Source: G051903925 sp051903925 (lineage in GTDB: Bacteria; Pseudomonadota; Alphaproteobacteria; Zavarziniales; Zavarziniaceae). Taken from it: a DNA stretch of 64,000 bases. The notes under the pieces are model-generated. The model did not search any database. It saw nothing but the letters and a program-made list of their open reading frames with translations, and was not told the DNA's origin. Below are positions 45,664-54,935 of this stretch, piece after piece. Numbering within the stretch: the first letter of the stretch is position 1; every line of letters begins with the position of its first letter. The position numbers and the translations under genes were made by a program. The stretch is from NCBI RefSeq assembly GCF_051903925.1, contig NZ_CP173678.1:2604001-2668000 (forward strand). The letters are read 5' to 3'.

Positions 45664-47670
45664 TCAGGTCAGGCCCAGTTCCCGTTTCCGCCGCGCGGCC
45701 CAGGCGGCCAGGAGGCGGTCGGAAGCGATGCCCAGGAAGGCGATGGCAAAGCCCGCAACCAAGCCCATGCCGGGCTCGACCTTGGTGATCGCCATCTGCA
45801 CCTGCTTGCCCAGGTCGTCGGTGCCGACGAGCGAAGTGATGACCAGCATGCTGAGCGCCATCATGATGACCTGGTTGATGCCCAGCATGATCTCAGGCAA
45901 GGCCAGGGGCAGCTTGACCTTCCACAAGGTCTGGCGCCGGGTGGACCCCGCCATCAGCGACGCCTCGACCAGATCCTGCGGCACGCGCCTGAGGCCATAG
46001 TCGGTATAGCGGATGGCCGGCACGATGGCATAAGCGACGACGGCGATCATGGCCGACACGTCGCCCACGCGGAACAGCATCACCACCGGCAGCAGATAGA
46101 CGAAGCTGGGCAAGGTCTGCAGCGTGTCGCACACGGCGCCCAGGGCGCGGTGCCAGCGCTCCGACGAGGCCGCGAGCAGCCCCAGCGGCAGGCCGAGCAG
46201 GACTGCGAACAGGGCGGAGATCCCGCACAGGTAGATCGTCGTCATGCCCTTGACCCACAGGCCGGTCAGGGGAATGAAGCCCAGCAGTCCCACGATCCCC
46301 AGCGCCAGGCGCCAGCCGCCGACGCGCCAGCCCGCCAGCGCGCCCAGCGCCAGGAAGGCGGGCCAGGGAAAGCCGATCAGGAACTCCTTCGTGGGCCTCA
46401 GGATGTTGAGGATCAGGAAGACGCGGATCGCCTCCGTCGTGTCGAACATCGTCCGGGTCACGAAATCGATCACCACTTCCCAGAACGGGCCGGTGGTCAC
46501 GCGCCAGTCGCGCGGCAGGCGCCCCAACTCCGGCACGGCCAGGGCCAGCAGCGTGAACAGGACCAGGGCGGCGACGCCCAGCCAGAGCAGCTGCCGCCGC
46601 TGTCGCCGCACGGCGGGGTCGTGGGCAGGCGTCAGGCGGGCCGCTGCCTGGCTGTAGCGGTCGAGCACGATCGCGATGGCGACGACGGCCAGTCCCGCCT
46701 CCAGCCCCGGCCCCAGGCCATTGGCCTGCCGCAGGGCCGAGATCACGACGAAACCAAGGCCGCCGCCGCCGACGAGGGCTGCGATGATCACCATGTTGAG
46801 CGACAGCATGATGACCTGGTTCACGCCAACCATCAGGCTGGGCCCGGCCGCCGGGATCAGCACGCGCCACAGGACCTGGCGCGGCGTGGCGCCGACCATG
46901 CGCGCGGCCTCCTGCAGCTCGGGCGGCAGGTGGTCGAGCGCCAGCATCGTCACGCGCACCATGGGCGGCATGGCATAGATCAGCGTGGCGATGCCGCCGG
47001 CCACCGGGCCGACGCCGATCAGGAACAGGATCGGCACCAGGTAGGCAAAGGTCGGGATCGTCTGCATCAGGTCGAGCGTCGGCACGACGAATGCCCGCAC
47101 CCGGGCCGACCGCCAGGCCGCAATGCCCAGCGCCAGCCCCAATGCGGTGCCCAGCGGCACCACGATCACGATCTGCGACACGGTGATCATGGCGTTCTGC
47201 CACTGCCCGAAGGCGGCGATGTACAGGCATGCGACCAGGCCCAGCAAAGCCAGCCCACGCCCGCCCAGGGCCCAGCCCCAGGCGGCGACGGCGCAGGTGA
47301 TGCCGACCCAGGACAGGGGCGGCACGGTCAGGCCGCCCAGCTCGAACCCGGTCGCCAGCAGGCCATCGGACAGGCCAAGCGGCCATTTCATGATGCCGGC
47401 CACCGCACGCGTCATGTCGCGCATCGTCACCGGCACGCCGTCCTCGCCCGTGTAGAGCTCCAGGCGGACCAGCCACATCAGGCCGTCACGGACCCAGTCG
47501 GCCAGCGGCACGACAAGCGCTGCCGGGTACTTGATCGCCCAGGGAAACGCCTGGGGCCAAAGATAGGGAATGGCGGCCAGGACCAGGATCCCGGCCAGCA
47601 CCTCCAGCGCGGGCGCGCGCTGGCGCGGCCAGCTGGAGGCGAAGGCGATGCTGGGGCTTGAGGTACTCAT
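45664..47670 (-). CDS. Fused double permease of a glycine-betaine-type ABC importer
   Basis: Permease of 668 residues with two tandem ProW-like halves, each with about six membrane segments. Each half carries an EAA-type coupling loop: EAARMVGATPRQVLW near residues 255-270 and EASLMAGSTRRQTLW near 580. A linker lies between them. It forms the channel of an osmoprotectant (glycine betaine / proline) type importer, with the ATPase and binding protein encoded upstream on the same strand. The duplication is in one polypeptide, so the transporter should need only one copy of it. Confidence 0.88.
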   Translation of the reverse strand: MSTSSPSIAFASSWPRQRAPALEVLAGILVLAAIPYLWPQAFPWAIKYPAALVVPLADWVRDGLMWLVRLELYTGEDGVPVTMRDMTRAVAGIMKWPLGLSDGLLATGFELGGLTVPPLSWVGITCAVAAWGWALGGRGLALLGLVACLYIAAFGQWQNAMITVSQIVIVVPLGTALGLALGIAAWRSARVRAFVVPTLDLMQTIPTFAYLVPILFLIGVGPVAGGIATLIYAMPPMVRVTMLALDHLPPELQEAARMVGATPRQVLWRVLIPAAGPSLMVGVNQVIMLSLNMVIIAALVGGGGLGFVVISALRQANGLGPGLEAGLAVVAIAIVLDRYSQAAARLTPAHDPAVRRQRRQLLWLGVAALVLFTLLALAVPELGRLPRDWRVTTGPFWEVVIDFVTRTMFDTTEAIRVFLILNILRPTKEFLIGFPWPAFLALGALAGWRVGGWRLALGIVGLLGFIPLTGLWVKGMTTIYLCGISALFAVLLGLPLGLLAASSERWHRALGAVCDTLQTLPSFVYLLPVVMLFRVGDVSAMIAVVAYAIVPAIRYTDYGLRRVPQDLVEASLMAGSTRRQTLWKVKLPLALPEIMLGINQVIMMALSMLVITSLVGTDDLGKQVQMAITKVEPGMGLVAGFAIAFLGIASDRLLAAWAARRKRELGLT

Positions 47671-47683
47671 CGCAGCGGTCGGC

Positions 47684-48715
47684 TCAGCGTCGCGCAGGCG
47701 GGGCCGCAGTCCCGGCCAGCACGGCGATCACGGCTTCCCGCTCCAGTTGGCCCACCAGGCCGCCATGCCCGTCCTGCACCGCCAGCGGCAGGGGGGAGGA
47801 TACGGCCCGGTCCGCGATGTCGCCGATCCGGTTGGTGGCCAGGACCGCTGGCCCCAGGGCGGTCGCCAGGGCCGGCGTCATGACGCTGGCGACGGAGATG
47901 ACCTTGGCGCGGGCCACCTCCCGCGTGAACTCAGCCACGTAGTCCGTGGCCGGATTCATCACCAGGTCCTCGGGCGTGCCGATCTGGACGATGGCGCCGT
48001 CCTTCATGATGGCGATGCGGTCGGCCAGGCGGATCGCCTCGTCGAAATCGTGGGTGATGAAGACGATCGTCTTGTGCAGCAGGCGTTGCAGGCGCAGGAA
48101 CTCGCTCTGCATCTCGCGCCGGATCAGGGGGTCGAGGGCGGAGAACGGCTCGTCCAGGAACCACAGGTCGGGCTCGGCCGCCAGGCTGCGGGCGATGCCG
48201 ACGCGCTGCTGCTGGCCGCCCGACAGCTCGCGCGGGTAGTAGCGTTCCCGGCCCGACAGGCCGACCAGCTCGATCACCGCCTGGGCCCGGCGCTCGCGCT
48301 CGGCCCGGCCGACGCCCTGGATCTCCAGCGGAAAGGCGACATTGCCCAGCACGGTGCGATGCGGCAGCAGAGCAAAGTTCTGGAAGACCATGCCCATCTT
48401 GTGCCGGCGGATCTCGATCAGCTCCTTCTCGCTGGCACGCAGCAGGCTGCGCCCCTCGAAGAAGACGTCCCCCTGCGTCGGCTCGATCAGGCGCGACATG
48501 CAGCGGACCAGGGTGGACTTGCCCGACCCTGACAGGCCCATGATGATGAAGATCTCGCCACGCCTGACTTCGACGTCGGCGGCACGCACCGCGCCGATCA
48601 GGTGTGCTGCCTTCAGCTCCTCCGCCGTCGGCGCCGGATTGGCGCGCAGCACGTCAGCGGCGCGCGGGCCATAGACCTTCCACACGTCGCGGCAGGCCAG
48701 GACGATCTCGTCCAT
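47684..48715 (-). CDS. ProV-like ABC transporter ATP-binding protein
   Basis: ATPase of about 343 residues of the glycine-betaine/proline class. Walker A is GLSGSGKSTL, the signature is LSGGQQQRVGIARSL and the Walker B is DLWFLDEPFSALDP; the FVSASAL-like C-terminal part has a partial CBS region (VISVASVMTPALA). The first 50 residues have the ProV-specific leading insert. I favour the ATG at 48715, as it gives the standard N-terminus; an ATG at 48781 and a TTG at 48799 are in frame. The stop lies 13 bases before the permease start. Confidence 0.9.
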   Translation of the reverse strand: MDEIVLACRDVWKVYGPRAADVLRANPAPTAEELKAAHLIGAVRAADVEVRRGEIFIIMGLSGSGKSTLVRCMSRLIEPTQGDVFFEGRSLLRASEKELIEIRRHKMGMVFQNFALLPHRTVLGNVAFPLEIQGVGRAERERRAQAVIELVGLSGRERYYPRELSGGQQQRVGIARSLAAEPDLWFLDEPFSALDPLIRREMQSEFLRLQRLLHKTIVFITHDFDEAIRLADRIAIMKDGAIVQIGTPEDLVMNPATDYVAEFTREVARAKVISVASVMTPALATALGPAVLATNRIGDIADRAVSSPLPLAVQDGHGGLVGQLEREAVIAVLAGTAAPPARR

Positions 48716-48808
48716 GGCCCGGCCCCGACCCTTGTCCGGTCCCGCCAGGATGGCGGGATCCGGCTCGCGCAGCGCATCCATGTGCGACCGCTGGCCCAAA
48801 GGCTGGCC

Positions 48809-49765
48809 CTACAGCCCGGCCTTGGCCTTCCAGTCGGCCTCGTGCTTGCCCAGCCACTCGGCGACGACATCCTCGACCGGCTTGCCGTCCAGGTCGACGG
48901 CGGCCACCATCTTGTTGAGCTCCGGCCCGTCGACCTGATAGGCGGCCAGAAGGGCATGCGCCGTGGGCCATGTCGTCTTCAGGCCGACATAGCCATATTT
49001 CCAGATCTGGCCCAGCGGCTTGCCGCAGTCATAGGTCTTTTCCGGGTTCAGCCCCCAGGCCGGATCGTCGTAGCAGGCCTGCTCCATCTTGGGGAACTGC
49101 ACCCACTCGCCTTCGAACGTGGCCGAGACCCAGTGCGGGGAATACACCCACACCATGATGGGGGCCTTGCGCTCGATCGCCGACTTCAGCTCGGCATACA
49201 TCGCGGCCTCGGTCCCGGCATCGACCTCGACAAAGGGCAGGCCCAGCGCATCGATCCGCTCGGCATCATGGCCGCCCCAGGTCGCGGGCATGCCCAGGTA
49301 GCGCCCCTTGGGTGCCGTCTCGGGCGTGGAGAACGCCTCGCCGCACGCCTTCAACGCCTCCCAGTTGGGCAGGCCCGGGCACTTTTCCTTCATGTAGATC
49401 GGATACCACCAGTCCTCCTGGGCCTGCGGACCCAGGGCACCCAGGCGCTCCGTCTTGCCGGAGGCATCGGCCTTGGCCATTACTTCGGCGGCAGTGGTGT
49501 CCCATTGCTCGGAGACAAAGGTGATGTCGCCCGTCTCCATCGCGGTCAGCGCGGTCAGGTAGTCGATGGGCACGTACTCGACCTTGTAGCCGAGCTTTTC
49601 CAGCATCGTGCCGGCAATGGTCGCGGTGATGCGCTGGCCGGTCCAGTCATGGACGCCGATCTTGATCGGCTCCTGCGATTCCGGGGCGGCGGCCCAGGCC
49701 GTGGCGCCGAACCCCACACTCGACAACAACGTGGCCAGGCCAGCGGCCAGGACGAAACTCCTCAT
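48809..49765 (-). CDS. ABC transporter substrate-binding protein (betaine/choline type)
   Basis: Periplasmic binding protein of 318 residues. The N-terminal signal peptide is MRSFVLAAGLATLLSSVGFG. The mature part begins EPIKIGVHDWTGQRI, with tryptophans in WGGHD, VWVYSPHWVSATF and EDWWYPIY that could form an aromatic cage for quaternary ammonium. It is the receptor for the ATPase and permease downstream. GGGGGAGAG precedes the ATG at 49765. The exact ligand is not known. Confidence 0.9.
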   Translation of the reverse strand: MRSFVLAAGLATLLSSVGFGATAWAAAPESQEPIKIGVHDWTGQRITATIAGTMLEKLGYKVEYVPIDYLTALTAMETGDITFVSEQWDTTAAEVMAKADASGKTERLGALGPQAQEDWWYPIYMKEKCPGLPNWEALKACGEAFSTPETAPKGRYLGMPATWGGHDAERIDALGLPFVEVDAGTEAAMYAELKSAIERKAPIMVWVYSPHWVSATFEGEWVQFPKMEQACYDDPAWGLNPEKTYDCGKPLGQIWKYGYVGLKTTWPTAHALLAAYQVDGPELNKMVAAVDLDGKPVEDVVAEWLGKHEADWKAKAGL

Positions 49766-50101
49766 GCCAACTCTCCCCCTTCGAACGATGCTGCGATTGC
49801 CAGGATCCTGGACCCGACCACGCCCCCGTGCCGCCCCCACCGCACGCGGGCCAATCGAGCCTGAGCGCGATCCTGCGGCTGCACAAGCGACATCGACCCC
49901 ATCATCGACGCGATCCTGCGTGTAGGCGTGGCATACCGATGGTATGCCGGCGGTCTGGCGCCGCAGGGCGATAACCCTGCGCCGTCCTGGACTATACCAG
50001 CGCCATACAGCCGCGGCGAGGGGCGCGTGGCCCTGCCGTGGCGGGGCGATGTCCCGCGGGATTGGTCGGAATTGGTTCGCGCGGCCGCAGCAGGCCGGCG
50101 C
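49766..50101. other. 336-base gap with two palindromes upstream of the transporter genes
   Basis: No gene is seen. Two perfect inverted repeats lie here: GGCATACC, GAT, GGTATGCC (49930-49948) and CGCAGGG, CGATAA, CCCTGCG (49962-49981). Near 49991-49996 the minus strand reads TATAGT, a -10-like box, with no good -35. The dyads could be an operator for osmotic control of the transporter or the end of the ackA transcript. Confidence 0.5.
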
Positions 50102-51289
50102 TCAATCCCTGGCTGTGGTGGAGAGCAGGCGGGCGGCGTGGGCGGCGATGGCCGCTTCCTCGTCCGTCGGCACGACCCAGGCCGTGACGGTGCTGCCGGC
50201 AGCACTGATCCGGCTGGCATGGGCGGCATTGGCCGCCGGATCCAGGACAAGGCCGGTCCAGGCCGACAGGCCGGCAATCGCGGCGCGCACGGGGGCTGCG
50301 TGCTGGCCGATGCCGGCGGTGAAGACCACCGCGTCCAGCCCATCCAGGGCCGCCACCAGCGAGCCCAGTTCGCGCGCGGCGCGATAGGCGAACAGGTCCA
50401 ACGCCCGCCTGCTGGCCGCATCGTCCGCCGCCAGCAGGGCCCGTACGTCCTGCGACCGGCCCGAGACGCCCAGCAGGCCCGATTCCTTGTACAGCAGCCG
50501 CGTCACTGCCGCCGGGCTCAGCCCCTCCTGCTCGATCAGGTGCAGGATGACGCCGGGGTCGATCGTGCCCGTGCGCGTCCCCATCATCAGGCCGTCCAGC
50601 GCCGTGAAACCCATCGTGGAGGCGACCGAGCGGCCGTCACGGATGGCGCACAGGCTGGCGCCGTTGCCCAGATGGGCGATGACGATCCGTCCACGCGCGG
50701 CGTCCGCCCCCATCACCTCGGGCAGGCGGGCCGCCACGTACTCATAGGACAGGCCGTGGAAGCCATAGCGCCGCACGCCCTTCTCGAAATAGGACCAGGG
50801 CAGGGCGAAAGCCTGCGCCCGCCAGTCCTGGCCGGCATGAAAGGCGGTATCGAAACAGGCGACCTGGGGCAGGCCGGGGCGCTCCTCCGCAATGGCGCGA
50901 ATGCCCGCCAGATTGTGCGGCTGGTGCAGCGGGGCCAGGGGGACCAGGGCCTCCAGCCCGGCAATCACCTGGTCGTCGATCACCACGGGCGCGGTGAAGG
51001 CGGTGCCACCATGGACGACGCGGTGGGCGGCGCCGATCAGGTCGTCCAGGGCGCCCAGGTCGTCCAGCACCGCGATGATGCGGGCGATCGCGCGATCGTG
51101 ACCGGCGCCCGCGTCGATCGGATAATCCAGGCGGTCGCCGACCCGGGGCTTCACGTGCAGCGATGGCGTGGCGCCCAGACCCTCCGCCTCCCCCTGGAGG
51201 AGCGAGAGGGGCGCTGCGCCGTCGACCCGGAACAGTTCGAACTTGATCGAGGACGAGCCGGCATTCAGGACCAGGATCGAGCGTGGCAT
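50102..51289 (-). CDS. ackA: Acetate/propionate kinase family protein
   Basis: Acetate kinase of 395 residues, converting acetyl phosphate and ADP to acetate and ATP. ASKHA motifs LNAGSSSIKFELF near the N-terminus, HRVVHGG, and HLGNGASLCAI are present. The gene follows the phosphotransacetylase-like gene after ten bases, so both form a pta-ackA operon. The kinase may prefer propionate or butyrate; this cannot be settled here. Confidence 0.94.
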   Translation of the reverse strand: MPRSILVLNAGSSSIKFELFRVDGAAPLSLLQGEAEGLGATPSLHVKPRVGDRLDYPIDAGAGHDRAIARIIAVLDDLGALDDLIGAAHRVVHGGTAFTAPVVIDDQVIAGLEALVPLAPLHQPHNLAGIRAIAEERPGLPQVACFDTAFHAGQDWRAQAFALPWSYFEKGVRRYGFHGLSYEYVAARLPEVMGADAARGRIVIAHLGNGASLCAIRDGRSVASTMGFTALDGLMMGTRTGTIDPGVILHLIEQEGLSPAAVTRLLYKESGLLGVSGRSQDVRALLAADDAASRRALDLFAYRAARELGSLVAALDGLDAVVFTAGIGQHAAPVRAAIAGLSAWTGLVLDPAANAAHASRISAAGSTVTAWVVPTDEEAAIAAHAARLLSTTARD

Positions 51290-51299
51290 CAGGCGTTTC

Positions 51300-52304
51300 T
51301 CAGGTCTTGGGCTTCATCGCGGCTGGGGCGCGCGCCTTGAGGACGGCGAGGGCGGCGGACACCAGGCGCGCCTGTGCGTCGTCGGCCCGGCTGGTCAGCA
51401 TGATCGGCACCTTGGCCCCCAGCACGACGCCGCCGCTGTCGGCATTGGCCAGGTAGCTGAGCTGCTTGGCGATCATGTTGCCCGAGATCAGGTCGGGGCA
51501 GAGCAGGATGTCCGGGCTGCCCGCGACGGGAGAGGTGATCCCCTTGGTGCGCGCGGCCTCCGCCGAGATTGCATTGTCGAAGGCCAGCGGCCCGTCCAGT
51601 ACGCCGCCGACGATCTGCTGGCGGTCGGCCATCTTGCACAGGGCGGCGGCATCGACGGTGGAGGGCAGCTTGGGCGTCACCGTCTCGACCGCCGACAGGA
51701 TCGCGACCTTCGGCTCCGGGATGCCGATGGCATGGGCCAGGTCGATCGCGTTCTGCACGATGTCGCGCTTCTCCTCCAGCGTCGGCTGGATGCAGATGGC
51801 GGCATCGGTGATGAGCAGGAGGCGCGGATAGGTCGGCACGTCCATGACGAAGATGTGGGAGAGGCGGCGGTTGGTCCGCAGGCCGCCTTCCTTGGCGACG
51901 ATCGCCTCCATCAGTTCGTCGGTATGCAGGTTCCCCTTCATGATCGCCTGGACCTCGCCCACGCGGGCCAGGCGGACGGCCTCCTCCGCCGCGGCATGAC
52001 TGTGGGCCGCGTCGACCAGGCGACAGCCGGCAAGGTCCAGCCCCGCCTTCAGCGCGGCGTCGCGGATCTTGCCCTCCGGCCCGACCAGGACGGGCGTGAT
52101 CAGGCCGGCGGCGGCGGCGTCCAGTGCGCCCCCCAGGCTGTTCGCGTCGGTCGGATGGACGATCGCGGTGACCAGGGGCGCGCCCGCCTTGGCCCGCTCG
52201 ACCAGGAGGCGGTGCCGGGCGCCCCGCTCCGCCAGGGCCGGCTGGCCCGCCGGCTCGCCCAGCACGGCCTTGGCCGCCACGGGCATGATTTCGCTGTCCG
52301 CCAT
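51300..52304 (-). CDS. Phosphate acetyltransferase / butyryltransferase family protein
   Basis: Pta/Ptb-family enzyme of 334 residues; it would exchange acetyl-CoA and acetyl phosphate. The family blocks SGVDAALICKMADR-like (VDAAALCKMADRQQIVGGVLDGPLAFDNA) and DADSGGVVLGAKVPI-like (NADSGGVVLGAKVP) are visible. It lacks the N-terminal MaoC/enoyl-CoA-hydratase domain of the fused form and the regulatory domain of long Pta. The ATG at 52304 has GGGGGC upstream. It is followed by ackA after ten bases. Confidence 0.88.
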   Translation of the reverse strand: MADSEIMPVAAKAVLGEPAGQPALAERGARHRLLVERAKAGAPLVTAIVHPTDANSLGGALDAAAAGLITPVLVGPEGKIRDAALKAGLDLAGCRLVDAAHSHAAAEEAVRLARVGEVQAIMKGNLHTDELMEAIVAKEGGLRTNRRLSHIFVMDVPTYPRLLLITDAAICIQPTLEEKRDIVQNAIDLAHAIGIPEPKVAILSAVETVTPKLPSTVDAAALCKMADRQQIVGGVLDGPLAFDNAISAEAARTKGITSPVAGSPDILLCPDLISGNMIAKQLSYLANADSGGVVLGAKVPIMLTSRADDAQARLVSAALAVLKARAPAAMKPKT

Positions 52305-52408
52305 GCTTGCCCCCACTTGCGCCCGGCCCTTATGCCACGCTTTGGTGGCGGGCCTGAATGACAACCAAGAATGTCGTCCCCCAGATGGACGCCGGAGGAG
52401 CGCTTCCC

Positions 52409-53455
52409 ATGCCAGCCGAAACCACGGATTTCCGCAGCAACGACCGGAATCGCCAGATCGTGCTGAAGCGGCGCCCCCACGGCGCGCCGGTGCCGGAGGA
52501 TTTCGAGGCCAACGACGGCCGGATCGACGCTCCCCAGGAGGGGCAGGTGCTGATGCGCACGATCTACCTGTCGCTGGACCCCTACATGCGTGGGCGGATG
52601 AACGATGGTCCGTCCTATGCCGCCCCCTGGGGGCTGGGCGAGCCATGCCAGGGCCGCATCGTGGGCGAGGTGGTCGAATCGCGCGACAGCCGCTTCCGTC
52701 CCGGCGACCTCGCCTTCTCCATGGGGCGCTTCCAGCAGTACTGCACGGTGCCGGCCGATGGCGTGCGCAAGCTGGACCCCGCGGCGGCACCGCTGTCGAC
52801 GGCGCTGGGCACGCTCGGCTTTCCCGGCCTGACCGCCTATGTCGGACTGGCCAATATCGGCCAGCCAAAGGCTGGCGAGACCGTCGTCGTCTCGGCCGCG
52901 ACGGGGGCCGTTGGCGCCGTCGCCTGCCAATTGGCCCAGGCCGCCGGGGCCCGCGTGGTGGGCATTGCCGGGGGCGAGCGGAAGTGCGCCTGGCTGCGCG
53001 ACACGCTGAAGCTGGACGCCGTCATCGACCATAAGGTGGAGGAGCCGGGGTTGGCGCTGGACCGCTCCTGCCCCGAGGGGATCGACGTCTATTTCGAGAA
53101 TGTCGGCGGGGCCTGGCAGGATGCGGCCTTTGCCCGGATGCGGACCTTTGGGCGCATGGTCATGTGCGGCATGATCTCGGGCTACAACGACACGCAGGCG
53201 CGTCCCGGTCCCAACCTGGTCCAGACCATCGTGCGCCGCCTGCGGATCGAGGGCTTCGTCGTGGGCGATCATGCCCACCGCATGCAGGAATTCCTGGACC
53301 GGGCGATCCCGCTGCTGAAGGCCGGGCGGCTGCATTATCTGGAGGACGTGGTGGACGGGTTGGAGGCCGCGCCCGCGGCCCTGATCGGGCTGCTGGAGGG
53401 GCGGAATTTCGGCAAGCAGGTGGTCAAGGTCGGCAGCGATCCCACAGCGTCCTGA
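52409..53455 (+). CDS. NADP-dependent medium-chain reductase (CurA-like)
   Basis: Zinc-independent MDR enzyme of 348 residues. The N-terminal oxidoreductase domain has RTIYLSLDPYMRGRM, a leukotriene B4 dehydrogenase-like block. The NADP-binding domain has the AATGAVGAVACQLA loop. The end GRNFGKQVVKVG is typical. It likely reduces an alpha,beta-unsaturated carbonyl with NADPH. I chose ATG 52409 because GGAGGAG lies eight bases upstream. Confidence 0.9.
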   Translation: MPAETTDFRSNDRNRQIVLKRRPHGAPVPEDFEANDGRIDAPQEGQVLMRTIYLSLDPYMRGRMNDGPSYAAPWGLGEPCQGRIVGEVVESRDSRFRPGDLAFSMGRFQQYCTVPADGVRKLDPAAAPLSTALGTLGFPGLTAYVGLANIGQPKAGETVVVSAATGAVGAVACQLAQAAGARVVGIAGGERKCAWLRDTLKLDAVIDHKVEEPGLALDRSCPEGIDVYFENVGGAWQDAAFARMRTFGRMVMCGMISGYNDTQARPGPNLVQTIVRRLRIEGFVVGDHAHRMQEFLDRAIPLLKAGRLHYLEDVVDGLEAAPAALIGLLEGRNFGKQVVKVGSDPTAS

Positions 53456-53549
53456 GCCGAGTCCGGATTTGAACTGAGAGTTTGTCACTGGCGGGTGCCG
53501 GGCCGCCTGGGGTAGACAGAACTAAAGATCAGCAGGGAGGAGCAAACCA

Positions 53550-54164
53550 ATGAAGCTCATCAATTCGATCGGTCCCAATCCGCATGTCGTGCGCATGTTC
53601 GCGGCCGAGAAGGGCATCGACCTGCCCAAGCAGGACATCGACCTGCTGAAGGGCGAAAACCGCCAGCCGCCCTACAACACGATCAACGTAACGGGCACGA
53701 CGCCGGCCCTGGTCCTGGATAACGGCCAGGTGATCTGCGAGATCACGACGATCAGCGAGTATCTGGAGGAAAAGCACCCGACTCCGGCGCTGATCGGCTC
53801 CACGCCCGAGGAGCGGGCCGAGACCCGCATGTGGACGCGCCGCATCGACCTGGGCGTGCTCGAGCCGCTGACCAACGGGTTCCGCGCGACCGAGGGGCGC
53901 GCCCTGTTTGAGCCGCGCATCAAGCTGGTGAGCAAGGAGGCCGGTCAGGAGCTGAAGGGTCTGGCGCAGGACAAGCTGGCCTGGCTGGACGGCCAGCTGG
54001 GCGCCAAGCAGTACATCTGCGGCGACCGCTTCACCCTGGCCGACATCCTGCTTTTCTGCTTCATCGCCTTTGCCAAGCAGGTGGGCCAGGACCTGCCGGC
54101 GGACGCCAAGAACCTGCGCGCGTGGTTCGAGCGCGTGGGCCAGCGCCCCAGCGTCAAGGCCTGA
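53550..54164 (+). CDS. Glutathione S-transferase family protein
   Basis: GST of 204 residues. The N-terminal thioredoxin-fold domain has NPHVVRMFAAEKGID, TGTTPALVL with the cis-proline and CEITTISEYLEE for glutathione binding. The C-terminal helical domain has ICGDRFTLADILLFC. The catalytic residue is probably a Ser in the first 10 residues. AGGGAGGAG precedes the ATG. A clear terminator follows. It may conjugate electrophiles together with the reductase upstream. Confidence 0.92.
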   Translation: MKLINSIGPNPHVVRMFAAEKGIDLPKQDIDLLKGENRQPPYNTINVTGTTPALVLDNGQVICEITTISEYLEEKHPTPALIGSTPEERAETRMWTRRIDLGVLEPLTNGFRATEGRALFEPRIKLVSKEAGQELKGLAQDKLAWLDGQLGAKQYICGDRFTLADILLFCFIAFAKQVGQDLPADAKNLRAWFERVGQRPSVKA

Positions 54165-54199
54165 GCGCGCCCGCGCTCCTGGCGCGGATGCCCCATGCG

Positions 54200-54233
54200 A
54201 ACCCCGCCCGGGCGACCGGGCGGGGTTTATTTT
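54200..54233 (+). terminator. Intrinsic terminator after GST gene
   Basis: AACCCCGCCCGG (54200-54211), loop GCGA, CCGGGCGGGGTT (54216-54227), then TATTTT. A perfect 12-pair GC-rich stem with a T-tract: the best Rho-independent terminator in the window. Confidence 0.9.
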
Positions 54234-54309
54234 GCCGGGTTGCGTATCCGGTTGCCTCGGCCGGCGGCGGGTGACGCCACGTCATTCTGACAAATTGCCA
54301 GAAGGCCAG

Positions 54310-54337
54310 TTGCCGGGCGGTTGCAAATCACTATTCT
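54310..54337 (+). promoter_or_regulatory. Promoter candidate of the SCP2 gene
   Basis: TTGCCG (54310-54315), 16 bases, TATTCT (54332-54337), 61 bases before the ATG of the SCP2 gene. Both boxes match at four of six positions. Confidence 0.35.
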
Positions 54338-54397
54338 CTTGTCGGCCCGCGTGGTGAGCACGAGAGGGCGCGCACAAGGATCAGGGTGGAGGACGCT

Positions 54398-54715
54398 ATG
54401 AGCGACGCCGAGCGGGTTGCCAATATCACGCAGCGGCTCAAGGAAGGGGTGGGCACGGATTCGGGCCTGGGCAACACCCTGAAGTTCGATTTCCAGGGCA
54501 AGGGCATCATCTATGTCGACGGCAAGTCGGCGCCCAACACCGTCAGCAACGAGGACAAGCCCGCCGACTGTACGATCAAGGTGTCGATCGACGATTTCGA
54601 ACAGATCGCCGCGGGCAAGATGGACGGCACCACCGCCTTCATGATGGGCAAGCTGAAGGTCGAGGGGAACATGGCCGTCGCCATGAAGCTGGGCCCCCTG
54701 CTGAACCGGAAGTAG
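54398..54715 (+). CDS. SCP2 sterol-binding domain protein
   Basis: Small SCP2-fold protein of 105 residues with the block KADCTIKVSIDDFEQIAAGKMDGTTAFMMGKLKVEG (ending MAVAMKLGPLL), which lines a hydrophobic pocket. It would bind or carry lipids or acyl-CoA. GGAGGACGCT precedes the ATG at 54398. The gene stands alone between a terminator and the FAD oxidoreductase gene. Confidence 0.9.
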   Translation: MSDAERVANITQRLKEGVGTDSGLGNTLKFDFQGKGIIYVDGKSAPNTVSNEDKPADCTIKVSIDDFEQIAAGKMDGTTAFMMGKLKVEGNMAVAMKLGPLLNRK

Positions 54716-54935
54716 CACGCACGGCCGCCGCTAGCCCGCCCGGTCCACGTCGGGGCGGGCGGCGCGGCCGTCATGGCCATGGGTCGATCGCGGCTCCCCC
54801 TCGGCATAATGAGACGGGAGTCGCGATTTTTTTCTGATCCGGGCCGTACCGGGTATTCAAAATGACCGGTGTGTTATAAATTGGCCGGACGGCGCCGATG
54901 GCGTCGCGGGAACACGTTTGCGGGAGGCGGTCACG

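Noticed and set aside
45556..47661. Plus-strand open frame of about 700 codons opposite the fused permease
   Set aside because: It is rich in Gln, His, Arg and Asp without structure and mirrors the real permease gene.
51300..52304. Bifunctional enoyl-CoA hydratase / phosphotransacetylase
   Set aside because: The 334-residue protein has only the transferase domain; upstream sequence in frame is not coding.
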